A stretch of 25,183 bases of DNA from Hypsibius dujardini (taxonomy: Eukaryota > Tardigrada > Eutardigrada > Parachela > Hypsibiidae), in contig LRSR01009265.1 in the NCBI GenBank assembly GCA_001579985.1, positions 1 through 25,183 of the forward strand, written 5' to 3'. The notes below the pieces were generated by a model. The model was given only the letters and a program-made list of their open reading frames with translations. It did no database searches and was not told where the DNA came from. Position 1 is the stretch's first letter. Every line of letters begins with the position of its first letter. This document shows, one piece after another, positions 1-10,400 of the stretch. The position numbers were made by a program, and so were the translations under genes.

Positions 1-840
1 CAGGTCGTACTTCACCAGATCCTCCTCGAACCCGGAGTATTCACTCTGACACAGGTTATAATACAGTGGCTGCATGGTGGGACTGAGATGACGCCGCTTC
101 GGCACATACGGCAGATCCTTCGAAAACTCCCGCCTGAGATGATCCAGACAAGCCTCAAGATGAGCCGCAGTAACGGCCTCGTCCAATCGGACCATGATTT
201 TGCACTGATTCCACTGGAGCAGACTGTGGATGGTGGCACGGTGGAAGACACTCAGCCGGGCGGGAAGTGGCACGGGGGCAGCGAACAGGCTGATGGGGAT
301 GATGATGCAGCTGACCGGCTCGGACAGCCAACGATTCCGCGCTACGTTGTCTTCCGTGGCGTGGAGTTCGAGCGCGAGGGAGAGGTACGGACTGTAACGC
401 GTCTGGACCATCGCGCGATGCCAGTAGAAATAAGCGGAACGAGCTTCTTCAGGCAAAGCCACGGTGCGGGATGGGAATTTGGAGGGGGTTGCAGGCGGCT
501 GGTTCCCGTAACTCAAAATGAAAGAAAGGAAATCGTAACTCTCAAATCTGCTGTTGCCTGTAATACTATGTATAGTCTAGTACTGAATAAACTGGCCTGG
601 TGATTGTTTTCTTCAACAAACGATACAACGAGCATAAGGATGCCTATCAGTTGGAAAACTCAAAGACAAATAGTTGGGGAAAGAGGATAAGGAATATGAC
701 AGATTTCAGGCGCCAGACATTCCAGGAGACAAGAATGCATCCCTAACAAAAAACTGACAGAGAAACAACGGCACAGAATCAGGCAGACAGGAAGACAGAC
801 AGGCAGATTGACCGACGCAAAGGCAGACACGAATACAGCC

Positions 841-893
<53 letters not shown>

Positions 894-1691
894 TCTAGGT
901 AGGTAGGCAAGCACGCAGACAGGCGGTCAGTCAGACATTTCGATACGATTATGGCTCTATGACGTTACGCCTAGTCTAGTAACCCAAAAAATGGCGTCAG
1001 TGTTGCAAGAAGATGACGCATTAACTATTCGACACGTCCGAGTGACGGACACAAGAGACACGATCACAATCCTGCAATCAATCTATGTATTGCCAATGCA
1101 ATCGAATACTGGAATATGCCGATCTATCAATCAATTGTTTTCTTAATTACAAACCAAATCTGAAGATACGAGCTAATCAAGCTCTCCTACAATCCCAAAG
1201 GTAATCAAATTATAAATCGGAGAGATTAATCAATCAATCATTCGATCAATTAAAGCACGTCCTATCTCTTACATCGGCATGTGAAACCACGCAATCGGCT
1301 TGCTGTTTGTCGGACGGAGCAGCACTTCACTGACAAACCGCGTGGCATCCTCCGCCACTGCGAACGAATCATCAGGCGTGAAGGGAAATAGAATGATCGG
1401 TTTATCCGCTTTGTCGTTCACCTTCACAGGATCCGCGAGGGAAATTCCGCTGTCCTCGGCCGAGGAGCCCGAAGAGTCCGCGTCATACGACCGAGAGGCC
1501 TCTTCACGGCTCAGGACGCGGAAACAGGCCTCGCTGGTCAGATACTCATAGCGGCCTTTGTCGAAGGCCGACCGGATGGGGACGGTGGTGAAGGCGATTT
1601 TTTTTGGCGTTGCGAACGCTGAGAGAACAGTCGGCAACCGCGATTGCGGATTGTCCTCGAAGAGTCCGAATTCCAACTGAAAGGCCGTCAT
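1..1691 (-). CDS. PRMT5: Protein arginine N-methyltransferase 5, N-terminal part (partial, two exons)
   Basis: Exons at 1691-1273 and 511-1 (join phase 2, Ile codon split), giving 310 codons before the window edge. PRMT5 makes symmetric dimethylarginine on histones and Sm proteins, usually with MEP50. Exon 1 matches the start of the TIM-barrel domain, including FGLFEDNP, KPIILFPF and AWFHMP. Exon 2 carries LSLALEL, then NRWLSEP and IIIPISLF, which parallel ALEI...DRWLGEP and AAILPTSIF in human PRMT5. It ends with MQPLYYNLCQSEYSGFEEDL, matching [20 protein letters not shown]. The catalytic Rossmann domain lies off the left edge. The start ATG at 1691 is chosen because an upstream in-frame stretch has no ATG; the barrel would then begin almost at residue 1, shorter than human by about 20 residues. 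The donor is GTAAGA, and the acceptor follows a pyrimidine tract ending TTTTGAG. Identity rests on recalled family sequence. Confidence 0.86.
838..926. repeat. (ACAG)n microsatellite with conserved tail, PRMT5 intron 1
   Basis: About 13 tandem ACAG units (838-892) are followed by a non-repetitive tail. The tail at 891-922 is identical over 32 bp to 15085-15116, so this is one copy of a dispersed repeat and not only slippage. The upstream flank (781-840) is a degraded CAGACAGG-rich stretch. The rest of the 761-bp intron holds many AATCAATC/ATCAATT motifs on the plus strand (about 1080-1255). Confidence 0.9.
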
Positions 1692-2346
1692 CCCCGAAGA
1701 CGAGAGCAATCGAATTATTTTTGAAATGGAATGAAAATCTAAAGAGCGGAGCTCCGCAAAAAAATGATTTTGTTGTCAAAAGTGACAAAACAACGTTGTT
1801 TTCAACTGCGTGCAGGATTGTGCGCACCGCGGGTTGCAATGTGAGAGCTATCAATCAGGAACAAAGGAAACAGAAAAAGCAATACCCGTGGACTACGAAT
1901 GATTGATTGGTTATTTGAGGAGTCGGCAGAAGGATCGACAATTTCTTCTATGACTTCTTTAAAACTTCAGTGGCTGACAAATTTAAATTATTTCGTTCAG
2001 TTGAACGAATTTCTCTTGGTTCTCAAAAGCAGCGAGAAGATACTGTAACTTCAACACCAGAGATGGGCAACTCCAGTCATGCAGCTTGAATTGTTTTAAA
2101 ATTACAACTTTCTTCCACTTGAAAACTTCGGTAAAACCGAAATACAGAATATCTGGGTCTGGAATTGTCTTTAATCCAGGAGCGTAGCATGAAAACTAAC
2201 GCAAGAGCCAACAACGGAAAAACGGTCCTTCAAAAACGAAATTTGAGATCAACACGCTGGAAAATGTAGTCATCGTGCAGTAGATTTCAATTAAACACAC
2301 GCAATTGACTGGAAGTGGTTCATGTAGTGAACAAACATCTATAAAT
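1692..2346. other. Intergenic region between PRMT5 and H4
   Basis: No convincing gene is seen. It should hold the PRMT5 5' region and the H4 3' region. It contains a perfect 12-bp palindrome, GCGGAGCTCCGC, near 1747, and a perfect 16-bp palindrome, AAAACAACGTTGTTTT, at 1787-1802. On the H4 side there is no AATAAA close to the stop; an ATTAAA-like hexamer on the minus strand lies near 2170. A small hairpin, GTTCA-CTACA-TGAAC on the minus strand, lies about 20-35 bp after the H4 stop, but it is not the histone stem-loop consensus. Confidence 0.6.
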
Positions 2347-2813
<467 letters not shown>

Positions 2814-2897
2814 GATGGGAAATGTGTGGGTGATTGGGAATAGACTTGAAAATCTCTTACAAAACTACAACTGATAAATTTCAACGCGAAGCAGACC

Positions 2898-2905
2898 TTT
2901 ATATA
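2898..2905 (-). promoter_or_regulatory. TATA box of H4
   Basis: TATATAAA on the minus strand, about 90 bp upstream of the H4 ATG, followed by the short leader expected for a histone gene. Confidence 0.75.
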
Positions 2906-3270
2906 GGCGCTCTTTTGGGCTTCGAATGAATCAAGCGATGTGCGGGGAGAATCAACACGCCCCCTTTCTGGCATCACTTTGTCCGTCTTTTTTGATTGAG
3001 AAACGAAAAATCGATTTACTGGATATTAACGTGTTCACACACCTAAAATCTGTCACGACAAAATAAGTAGCAAATTTTTTTCCCTATTCAGCAAACGTTT
3101 GAAAAATATTTTCAAAACATAATTTACACGAGAAAAGGATGATTTAAGAATCATAGCCGTTGTTTCATGAACGTAATTTGTTGGGCCAATCACGCGATAG
3201 CAACAAGCCACACCTCTAAAGTTTTCGACCAACCACCCGCACGGCTAGGTTTTAGCACAACCAAGCCCGC

Positions 3271-3278
3271 TATATAAA
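3271..3278 (+). promoter_or_regulatory. TATA box of H3
   Basis: TATATAAA, 107 bp before the H3 ATG, with a CCAAT box 81 bp further upstream (3186-3190). Confidence 0.78.
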
Positions 3279-3378
3279 GAGTCGACGTGTGCATCGTGTA
3301 AAGCAGTCGCTGTTTTAAACTTTTCCCTCTTCGAATTTTTTGTTTTTCTCCCCCGCCCCCCAACGTCAAAAGTCTTAA

Positions 3379-3892
<514 letters not shown>

Positions 3893-4434
3893 ATAACTTG
3901 TTTCAATAATGTCCGAAGTCGTAGACTGATCTCACGGTTCCCTTCGATTGTGTTTTTAAATGCGTTGTTTCTTTTGTTGTTTTTGCGAGCAACCAGCTGG
4001 GCAGCGAGTAACTGTCGCCGAGTTTTCTGCTGTGTGTCCTCATCGGCTATCTAGTTTCACACTGCATTGTACTTACCAAAAATGAAAACTCGAATGATCA
4101 TAAAAATCTGCGGTTTCAAAATCTCAATTGTTCTATATTTGTCAATACCTGATGAGTGGTGGTCACTGGTCACCGCTCAAGAGATTGAACGAAAAATGCA
4201 GCTATTGTGGAATTGTAGACGCCGACCGTTGGGCTTGCCCGTCGTCAGCCAGAAAAGCTCGCACGACTCTTTCTGAGAACTGTTTTGTTCACGGAAAGAT
4301 TCCTTGATGTTGATGTGGCCATGGAGCCCACAAAACAGACCACCGATAAAGCAAGCCAGTACTAGTACATGAAATGTATGCGGTACGGAGTCTGCCGAGT
4401 GGCGACATCATTCGTAATAAAAAGGAGGGCTATA

Positions 4435-4560
4435 CACATCTGGCAGAACCCTTCTTCGCTGACTGAGTCAAGCCGTTCAACTCGTTTAAATCATAGATCT
4501 ATACACAGACCGGGTTAAATCGCTTAACTCTATTAGTGAAAGGTTCCTGCCACGGGTGTG
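4435..4560. mobile_element. Small foldback element, family C, copy 1
   Basis: About 126 bp with imperfect terminal inverted repeats of about 50 bp. The left end reads CACATCTGGCAGAACCC; the reverse complement of the right end reads CACACCCGTGGCAGGAACC. Both arms continue with GAGT(C/T)AAGC and an AAC(T/C)CG block. The same pattern recurs at 8841-8967. No open frame and no clear target-site duplication. Best read as a degraded MITE-like element of unknown superfamily. Confidence 0.6.
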
Positions 4561-5267
4561 AAAATCTTGATGAAATTGAAGGGTGGGTTACATACACCGA
4601 CACACTCCGTTGTTGGAGAAGTGAGAAGACTCTTTAAAGTAAGGAAATCTCCAACGAGGAAAAGATAATTTTGAATACGGCTCAGTCCTGCGCCGAAATC
4701 TTTCGGTTTCGGTTCGGGAAGAACGACTGATGGGTCAGGAATCGTCGGGAAACTTAATTTTCGGGCGGGTTCGAGGAAGTTTGATTGGAGCGTGGTATTT
4801 TTTCAACTACTGCACTTATAATATGGCGTGGAAAATTGTATAATGGTATTTGGACTTGTGGACTAAAACCATCCCATTTGAAAAGAGAGCGCCATGTGGC
4901 ACTCCGTCTTATGTGTCACTGCAGCAATCACATGTGATGACACTTTTGCTAGGTACAAAAGCGCAAGATTTCTGAAATTTCTAGTTAATAAGATGTTTTT
5001 CGGTGAATGATCTCTTTCGGGTTTCGGGTCGGGCCATGGGGATTAAATTTCGGCATTAGACTGGTACAGTCTGTAAATCAGCCGCACCAGGGTCTGCAAA
5101 CACTCTGACCACACATACGACGACGGTGTATACTATCACGTTCTATTGTGGGTACGAGTACAATGCACTTGTATTTGCCGCCAAAACAAATACTCCTTTT
5201 CCACCAAATAGTTCGCTGCTCATCGGCTGTCCCCTTTTCGTATCATCACCCTCAAACAAAAATACTG

Positions 5268-5422
5268 TACTGTACTGTCGCGATTCTAACGGCCAGGTTA
5301 GCCCCGCCTCCCCCGTGCAAGACTGTGACGTCACGGATTCAATTCCAGCCCGGCCGGGGCTCAGGGGTCGTAATTTACTGGTAGGGCCAAAAAACGGCCG
5401 TTAGAATCGCGACAGTACAGTA
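5268..5422. mobile_element. MITE-like element with long perfect inverted repeats, family A/B, copy 1
   Basis: A perfect 29-bp inverted repeat (5266-5294 with 5396-5424) flanks a 101-bp core. Taking TA as the duplicated target site, the ends read TA-CTGTACTGTCGCG and its mirror. The same end pattern, CTGTA(C/T)T(G/T)TCGCG, occurs in the element at 8967-9115. TA flanks with CTGTA ends would suit a non-autonomous Tc1/mariner- or pogo-type element, which is an inference. The core holds a perfect GTGACGTCAC palindrome at 5325-5334. The exact left end is ambiguous because TACTG is tandemly repeated there. Confidence 0.75.
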
Positions 5423-5753
5423 CATTCGCCATCCCTAATGGTAATGTGCAACCGTATTTAAACTCGAGCTTTCTGCATCCTGATTTGATTCAGTCAAATC
5501 GGAAGTAACTTCTTTCAACCATTACAATATCTTGTATGTTAGATTGTATTGTAACGGAGCCAAAACAACAAAGTTCGTCGTTTGATTTGTATTACTTGTT
5601 CAAAGCGTATTCGCATTCCCAGGGATTTTAACAAAAACAAACGTACACTTCAACATGGATGAGATCTCTGGACCAACGAACACCCACTGTAAAATTGACC
5701 CGTATCTACAGACAACCAATCAGTAACACAAGGCCCAACTCTGAGAACCAGGC

Positions 5754-6297
<544 letters not shown>

Positions 6298-6394
6298 GTT
6301 GATGGAGATGGGGTATGTGTACGAACGGATGAAAATAGAAAGTCAGAAAACTACAAAAGCGAAATGTGAACCTTGGAAAGGCAAGCACGGGTAC

Positions 6395-6401
6395 TTTTAT
6401 A
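6395..6401 (-). promoter_or_regulatory. TATA box of H2B
   Basis: TATAAAA on the minus strand, about 100 bp upstream of the H2B ATG. Confidence 0.7.
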
Positions 6402-6627
6402 GACCAGCTTGCGCCGTTCTGAATCGTTCGTTTTACACACGACGCACAAGCAGCAACTTATGGACCAATCACAAGCGGGGGAAGGCGTGGCCTATGCGTT
6501 TCGAATCCGGAATCCCCGTCTCCTAATTCGCCAAAAGTAAAAGAGGGCGGGCATTAATTATCGCACTTTACAGCCAATCCCAATCCCTTGCCCTTTCCTG
6601 GCCGGACTTGCTCGCCTACATTTCGAA

Positions 6628-6635
6628 TATATAAA
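6628..6635 (+). promoter_or_regulatory. TATA box of H2A
   Basis: TATATAAA, 113 bp upstream of the H2A ATG, with a CCAAT box 50 bp further upstream. Confidence 0.75.
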
Positions 6636-6747
6636 GCACTGCCAGTTGTCTCAGTTCTCATTTTCAACTTTTGCTTGATACACTGGCTTTAATTGTACTT
6701 TGTGTAGTTTTCGTTCTCTTCGTCCCCACACACAACTCTCAATCAAG

Positions 6748-7298
6748 ATGACTGGCCGAGGAAAGGGAGGAAAAGTGAAGACCGGAAAGTCCAAGTCGCG
6801 TTCTTCCCGCGCTGGACTCCAGTTCCCCGTCGGTAGGATCCATCGTCTGCTCCGGAAAGGTAACTACGGTGAGCGCATCGGAGCCGGAGCCCCCGTCTAC
6901 CTGGCTGCCGTCCTAGAGTACCTCGCGGCTGAAGTGCTGGAGTTGGCGGGAAACGCCGCTCGTGACAACAAGAAGAGCCGCATTATCCCCCGTCATCTTC
7001 AGCTGGCCATCCGCAACGATGAAGAGGTAAAAATAAAGTGTCAGACTGTTTTACATCCTCCCTAATTCCCATACATTGTGAGCCCCTTTGCTTGTTTTGT
7101 GTTCTGACATTGTGTTTGTTTGGTTCGCAGTTGAACAAGCTGCTTTCCGGAGTGACCATTGCCCAAGGAGGTGTTCTGCCCAACATCGCGCCGACACTTC
7201 TTCCCAAGAAGTCAGCTGGTGACGCCGTTGAGGCCAAGCCTGCCGCTGTAAAGACCACCAAGCCCAAGAAAACTGAAGCCGCCTCCCAAGAAGTCTAG
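6748..7298 (+). CDS. H2AX-like: Histone H2A of H2A.X type (C-terminal SQE motif), one intron
   Basis: Exons at 6748-7026 and 7131-7298 (phase 0) encode 148 aa. It begins [20 protein letters not shown], has the standard fold ([39 protein letters not shown]) and the acidic-patch residues NDEELNKLL. This is canonical H2A and not H2A.Z. The Lys/Ala-rich tail is longer than in canonical H2A and ends AASQEV. SQ(E/D)-hydrophobic at the very C terminus is the signature of H2A.X, whose serine is phosphorylated by ATM/ATR-class kinases at DNA breaks. The 104-bp intron lies between EE and LNKLL. A possible AATAAA follows at 7595-7600. The upstream ATG-like frame at 6700 is 5' leader. Confidence 0.96.
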
Positions 7299-7594
7299 AA
7301 ATGCTGGTGCCCATTTGCCTTTCTTGATCTCGTGTGCCTGTACAGAACGTTCCGTTTGTTGAGTTTGTTTTTGGGCTTGAATACCGACTGACTAGTTCAT
7401 GAAAACTGAAAATTTGCCGGTTGGTTATGTTCTCGTTTCTGAAGTTGTCAAGAACAAGAAAGACGCGAAGAAAAATGCCGTTGTAATTGAATTTGAAATA
7501 TTGTCAACGAAAAGGATTGCCTTGACTGAAACGCCATATTTGTAATTCTCACAGTCAAGGATCATGACATCTGAGGAATACCAAAAGTTCAGTA

Positions 7595-7600
7595 AATAAA
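7595..7600 (+). promoter_or_regulatory. Possible polyadenylation signal of H2A
   Basis: AATAAA on the plus strand, 297 bp after the H2A stop. It is the first such hexamer downstream of the gene. It fits a polyadenylated histone mRNA, since no stem-loop is seen. Confidence 0.45.
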
Positions 7601-7679
7601 ATACGCGAAATTTCTACACCTGTGAGATCTGAGATTATAAGACATCACTCAATTCATTCATCCACTCTTGGATGACGAT

Positions 7680-8004
7680 TCAGTCCTCATCCTCGTCAGA
7701 ATCTTCGGAGTGAGGGCCACCCATGTAGACAAAGTGGTGATCGTGAGGTAGATTGTAGAGATTTTGAAGGAACGCCATGACAATAAAGCTATAAATGAAC
7801 GTAAAAATAGGCATACGAAAAGCATATGGTGTCTCTCATACATGGTGTCTTTCCGATTTTTCTTCACTTACCATTGTTCCCGAGCAGCGCCGAGAGAGCA
7901 ATGCTTGACCGACGTGACCTTCCGGTGGAACCAGCAACTGCAAGAAACAACAGATTCATTTGTTCATTGTTATTAGTCCGATCGACGCGATGTATCACTC
8001 TACT

Positions 8005-8049
<45 letters not shown>

Positions 8050-10400
8050 GCCTGCTTGTCTGCCTGCTTGTCTGCCTGCTTGTCTGCCTGCTTGTCCGCC
8101 TGCTTGTCTGTCTGCTTGTCTGCCTGCTTGTCTGCCTGCTTGTCTGCCTGCTTGCCTGCCTGCTTGCCTGGCTGCCTGGCTGTCTGTCTGTTTGTCTGTT
8201 TTCTGTCTGTAAATCTGTGATCTGTCTGTCTACTTGCCTGGCTGTCAGTTTGTCTGTTTGCCTGCCTTTCTATCTCTCCGTCGTCGATCTAACGCTTAGT
8301 TTGTGTTTCCATCCTCCTACTTAAGCTTTCATTTCTTACTTGAGATTATGGAGCTGTCGGTAGAATCCAAACTGACTAAATGACTGTTTCCTAGCCTCCT
8401 GCGAGTACCCTAGCTGCGGAGTCTGTTCGTTCAAGTTAGATCGAGCGACTGCCACATCCGCGAAATCCTCCAACGTTGCGTAATTGAAAGCTGGCAAATC
8501 TGAAATGATAAAACCTTATTAATCGACCGAATCGTCAACGTAAATTTTGGACGTCTCGCAACTTTTTACCGGTCCACTGATAAGACGGTTGCGGGCCGGT
8601 CTCCTTCAACTGACGCAATGCTTGACGATGGAGCCATTTCAGGCAGCCCTCGTTCACCTCCAAGTCGGCTTTCCGGGAACACATCGGCATCAGCGATTGG
8701 GAATTTGTGCCGTCATAACCGACGAACTCCAGAATGAGGCTGATAAGGAAGGAACGTCAGTAAAACTACTAACCAACGAGGTCCGAGTTGTATGTTATAG
8801 GAATGAGAAGTAGAAAAAGAAGAATATCGCGATGCGACATACAGATGTGACAAAAACCTTGGGCTGACCAAATTAAGCACTTTAACTCGGGGCTGTGTAC
8901 AACAGTCATTACGACGAACGAGTGTAGTGGCTTAACTCGGCTAGCGCAAGGTTTTTGCCACGTGTGTACTGTATTTTCGCGTTAGACAGGGACAGAGTAC
9001 GAGCTGTGGAACGTTTATACGGCCACGCGGCGCTTGTGCTGCGTGTACGGTGCACACAGCTGTGCACACGTTCCACTCCAGTACGACTGTCCCTGTCTAA
9101 CGCGAAAATACAGTACTTGTATATTGCGAGGTAATCGTTGTCGAGAACCCGTCCGCTTTCGAAAAATCGGACACAAGCCTCATCCGAACGGTCGGTTGGT
9201 GAATAGGGAAGTTTATGCCGTTCGTTGCCTTTGAGGAAAACAAAAAAATGTCCATAGAACTGTACTTTTATAGGTTATGGACATGAAAAGAAAAGAAAAA
9301 GAACTGTAGAAACAATCTGCCTGCTTACGAGTTTCATCCGCGTCGCAGATCGAGCCCGGTAACAGCTGGCCTGGGTCGACGTAATGGTGCAGATAATCCT
9401 CCATTATCCCTTCTTCTAAATTGAATCCAGTCACGGTGATCTCCAGCGGAATGTTCGTCGGTAGAATAGCCGATTTTTTAAATCCATAAGCGGAAATAAC
9501 GGGAACGCAGGAAAATGAGAACACAGTCAGCTCCGAGATATCTAGAATCCGAATCAAAAAATTTGAAAAAAGCCACAAAGACAGGCAGCAGATGAAGTAA
9601 AGAGGAGGTATAGCCGCCGTAATAGCAATAATAGTGCAAGTCCTTACCGGCAAGATTGGGATAGGCACTGTTGATGAGCTCCAGCGACTCGCGATCAGTT
9701 GTGACTTCCACATCGCTGAAATCCAAATGCACCGGGAACACTTGATCCGGCATTTCCATGATGATACAATCGCCATCTTGCTCAGCCACCCGGAACTTCT
9801 TCAACGGCAGCGGAACGCTGCTGGATGATGTTTCCAGGTCCCGCAGATTTGGCGGGGTGGGATCTTCCGATGAGTCGTCCTCGCATTCCCCCTCTTCAGC
9901 CATGCAATGGTCTCGCTTCACGTTTTCGAAGATTCGATCCAGTAAAGTCGGTCGTGCAATCTTCCGTGCGGGAGGAGGTCGTGGACTGTGAAGGAAACCG
10001 TACTTTATTTGTCATATCAATAATTGCAGGCTATTGCCTGCAGAATAGTTTGCCGCAGTCGATTGATTGATTGGCTGATAGTCTACAGAATGGAGGGTTG
10101 CCGCTATCGATTGATTGATTGGCTAGAAATAGCTTACTCACACCACGACCGTGGACGTCTTTAAAAGTTTCGCTTGCTCCTTATAGCTCTCCTTCGTTGC
10201 TTCGTCCAAAAGCTAAAACAAACACAGTATTTCACACTGGTTGCATGGTAAACAAGGAAAAGGCGAAAATGATGATGTCTTCGCACCTTCCATTCGTGAG
10301 CAAATCTCGTGAAGCCTGCCACACGACTGATTCCCGTCTGTCGGCATCGTTCTTCTACGAACATGCTGTAGTTGTTTGGCTTCTGTTTCTTGGGCGGCAT
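7680..10400 (-). CDS. MAEL: Maelstrom, piRNA-pathway protein (nine exons)
   Basis: Exons at 10400-10287, 10212-10142, 9985-9648, 9541-9329, 9228-9117, 8739-8570, 8499-8340, 7937-7872 and 7788-7680 join in phase to 450 aa (human about 434). Maelstrom acts in germline transposon silencing. Residues 1-60 form an HMG-box: MPPKKQKPNNYSMFVEERCR, then EWK joined to LLDEATKESYKEQAKLLK. An acidic linker follows, then the MAELSTROM domain from about 175: LEITVTGFNLEEGIMEDY, HHYVDPG and RHKLPYS parallel human CEIG...LQEGIMADF, SFINPGE and HKIPIS. The domain's E-C-H-C residues appear as Glu208 in LEIT, Cys394 and His397 in CWFH, and Cys406. The tail is acidic (SEDSDEDED). An acceptor-like TTTTGCAG just before the ATG suggests a 5' UTR intron. 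Two inverted-repeat elements lie in intron 5 and a CTGT array in intron 7. Confidence 0.86.
8008..8275. repeat. CTGT microsatellite with 12-bp higher-order repeat, maelstrom intron 7
   Basis: Ten or so CTGT units (8008-8049) grade into repeats of CTGCCTGCTTGT (about 8050-8175) and then a degraded tail. In the transcript sense of maelstrom it reads ACAG/ACAAGCAGGCAG. It fills most of the 402-bp intron. Long Cys/Leu/Val-rich open frames across it are repeat artefacts. Confidence 0.92.
8841..8967. mobile_element. Small foldback element, family C, copy 2, in maelstrom intron 5
   Basis: Imperfect inverted repeats of about 40 bp: the left arm holds GTGACAAAAACCTTGGGCTG, and the reverse complement of the right arm holds GTGGCAAAAACCTTGCGCTA. 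Both continue into an (A/G)TTAAGC block. It matches the element at 4435-4560 in both arms. Its right end meets the left TA of the next element (8967-9115), so one was probably inserted at the edge of the other. No coding capacity. Confidence 0.68.
8967..9115. mobile_element. MITE-like element with 29-bp perfect inverted repeats, family A/B, copy 2, in maelstrom intron 5
   Basis: Perfect 29-bp inverted repeats at 8967-8995 and 9087-9115 start TACTGTATTTTCGCG. The core adds an imperfect hairpin (TGGAACGT with ACGTTCCA) and the palindrome CACAGCTGTG. The ends share CTGTA(C/T)T(G/T)TCGCG with the element at 5268-5422, and both are bounded by TA. The element directly abuts maelstrom exon 5, and its terminal T forms part of the 5' splice site (GT at 9116-9115). 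Confidence 0.78.

Larger units (their letters stand above)
3893..5753. other. Intergenic region between H3 and H2B
   Basis: I see no gene in these 1.86 kb: open frames are short, without family similarity or splice-consistent extension, and linker histone H1 is not here. It contains two small inverted-repeat elements (4435-4560 and 5268-5422). The first AATAAA on the H3 strand lies far downstream, near 4416. Confidence 0.65.
6298..6747. promoter_or_regulatory. Bidirectional H2B/H2A promoter region
   Basis: A 450-bp spacer between divergent start codons. It holds TATAAAA (minus, 6401-6395), TATATAAA (plus, 6628-6635) and two CCAAT boxes on the plus strand (6464-6468 and 6574-6578). The layout mirrors the H4/H3 spacer. 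Confidence 0.75.

Noticed and set aside
88-603. 171-codon plus-strand open frame
   Set aside because: Antisense shadow of PRMT5 exon 2; the minus-strand frame matches the family and has matching splice sites.
838-892. Short tandem arrays that might suggest a CRISPR-like array
   Set aside because: Simple ACAG microsatellites without unique spacers, in a eukaryotic genome.
1787-1802. 16-bp perfect palindrome AAAACAACGTTGTTTT
   Set aside because: AT-rich, single occurrence, no repeat partner or nearby functional context; listed only within the intergenic entry.
5715-5753. Possible histone stem-loop after H2B (GGTTCTCAGAG on the minus strand)
   Set aside because: Resembles part of the consensus but the two halves cannot pair into the 6-bp stem, and the flanks do not match.
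7826-8324. Long Cys/Leu/Val-rich open frames on the plus strand
   Set aside because: Translations of the CTGT/CTGCCTGCTTGT repeat in maelstrom intron 7; all frames of such a repeat are open.
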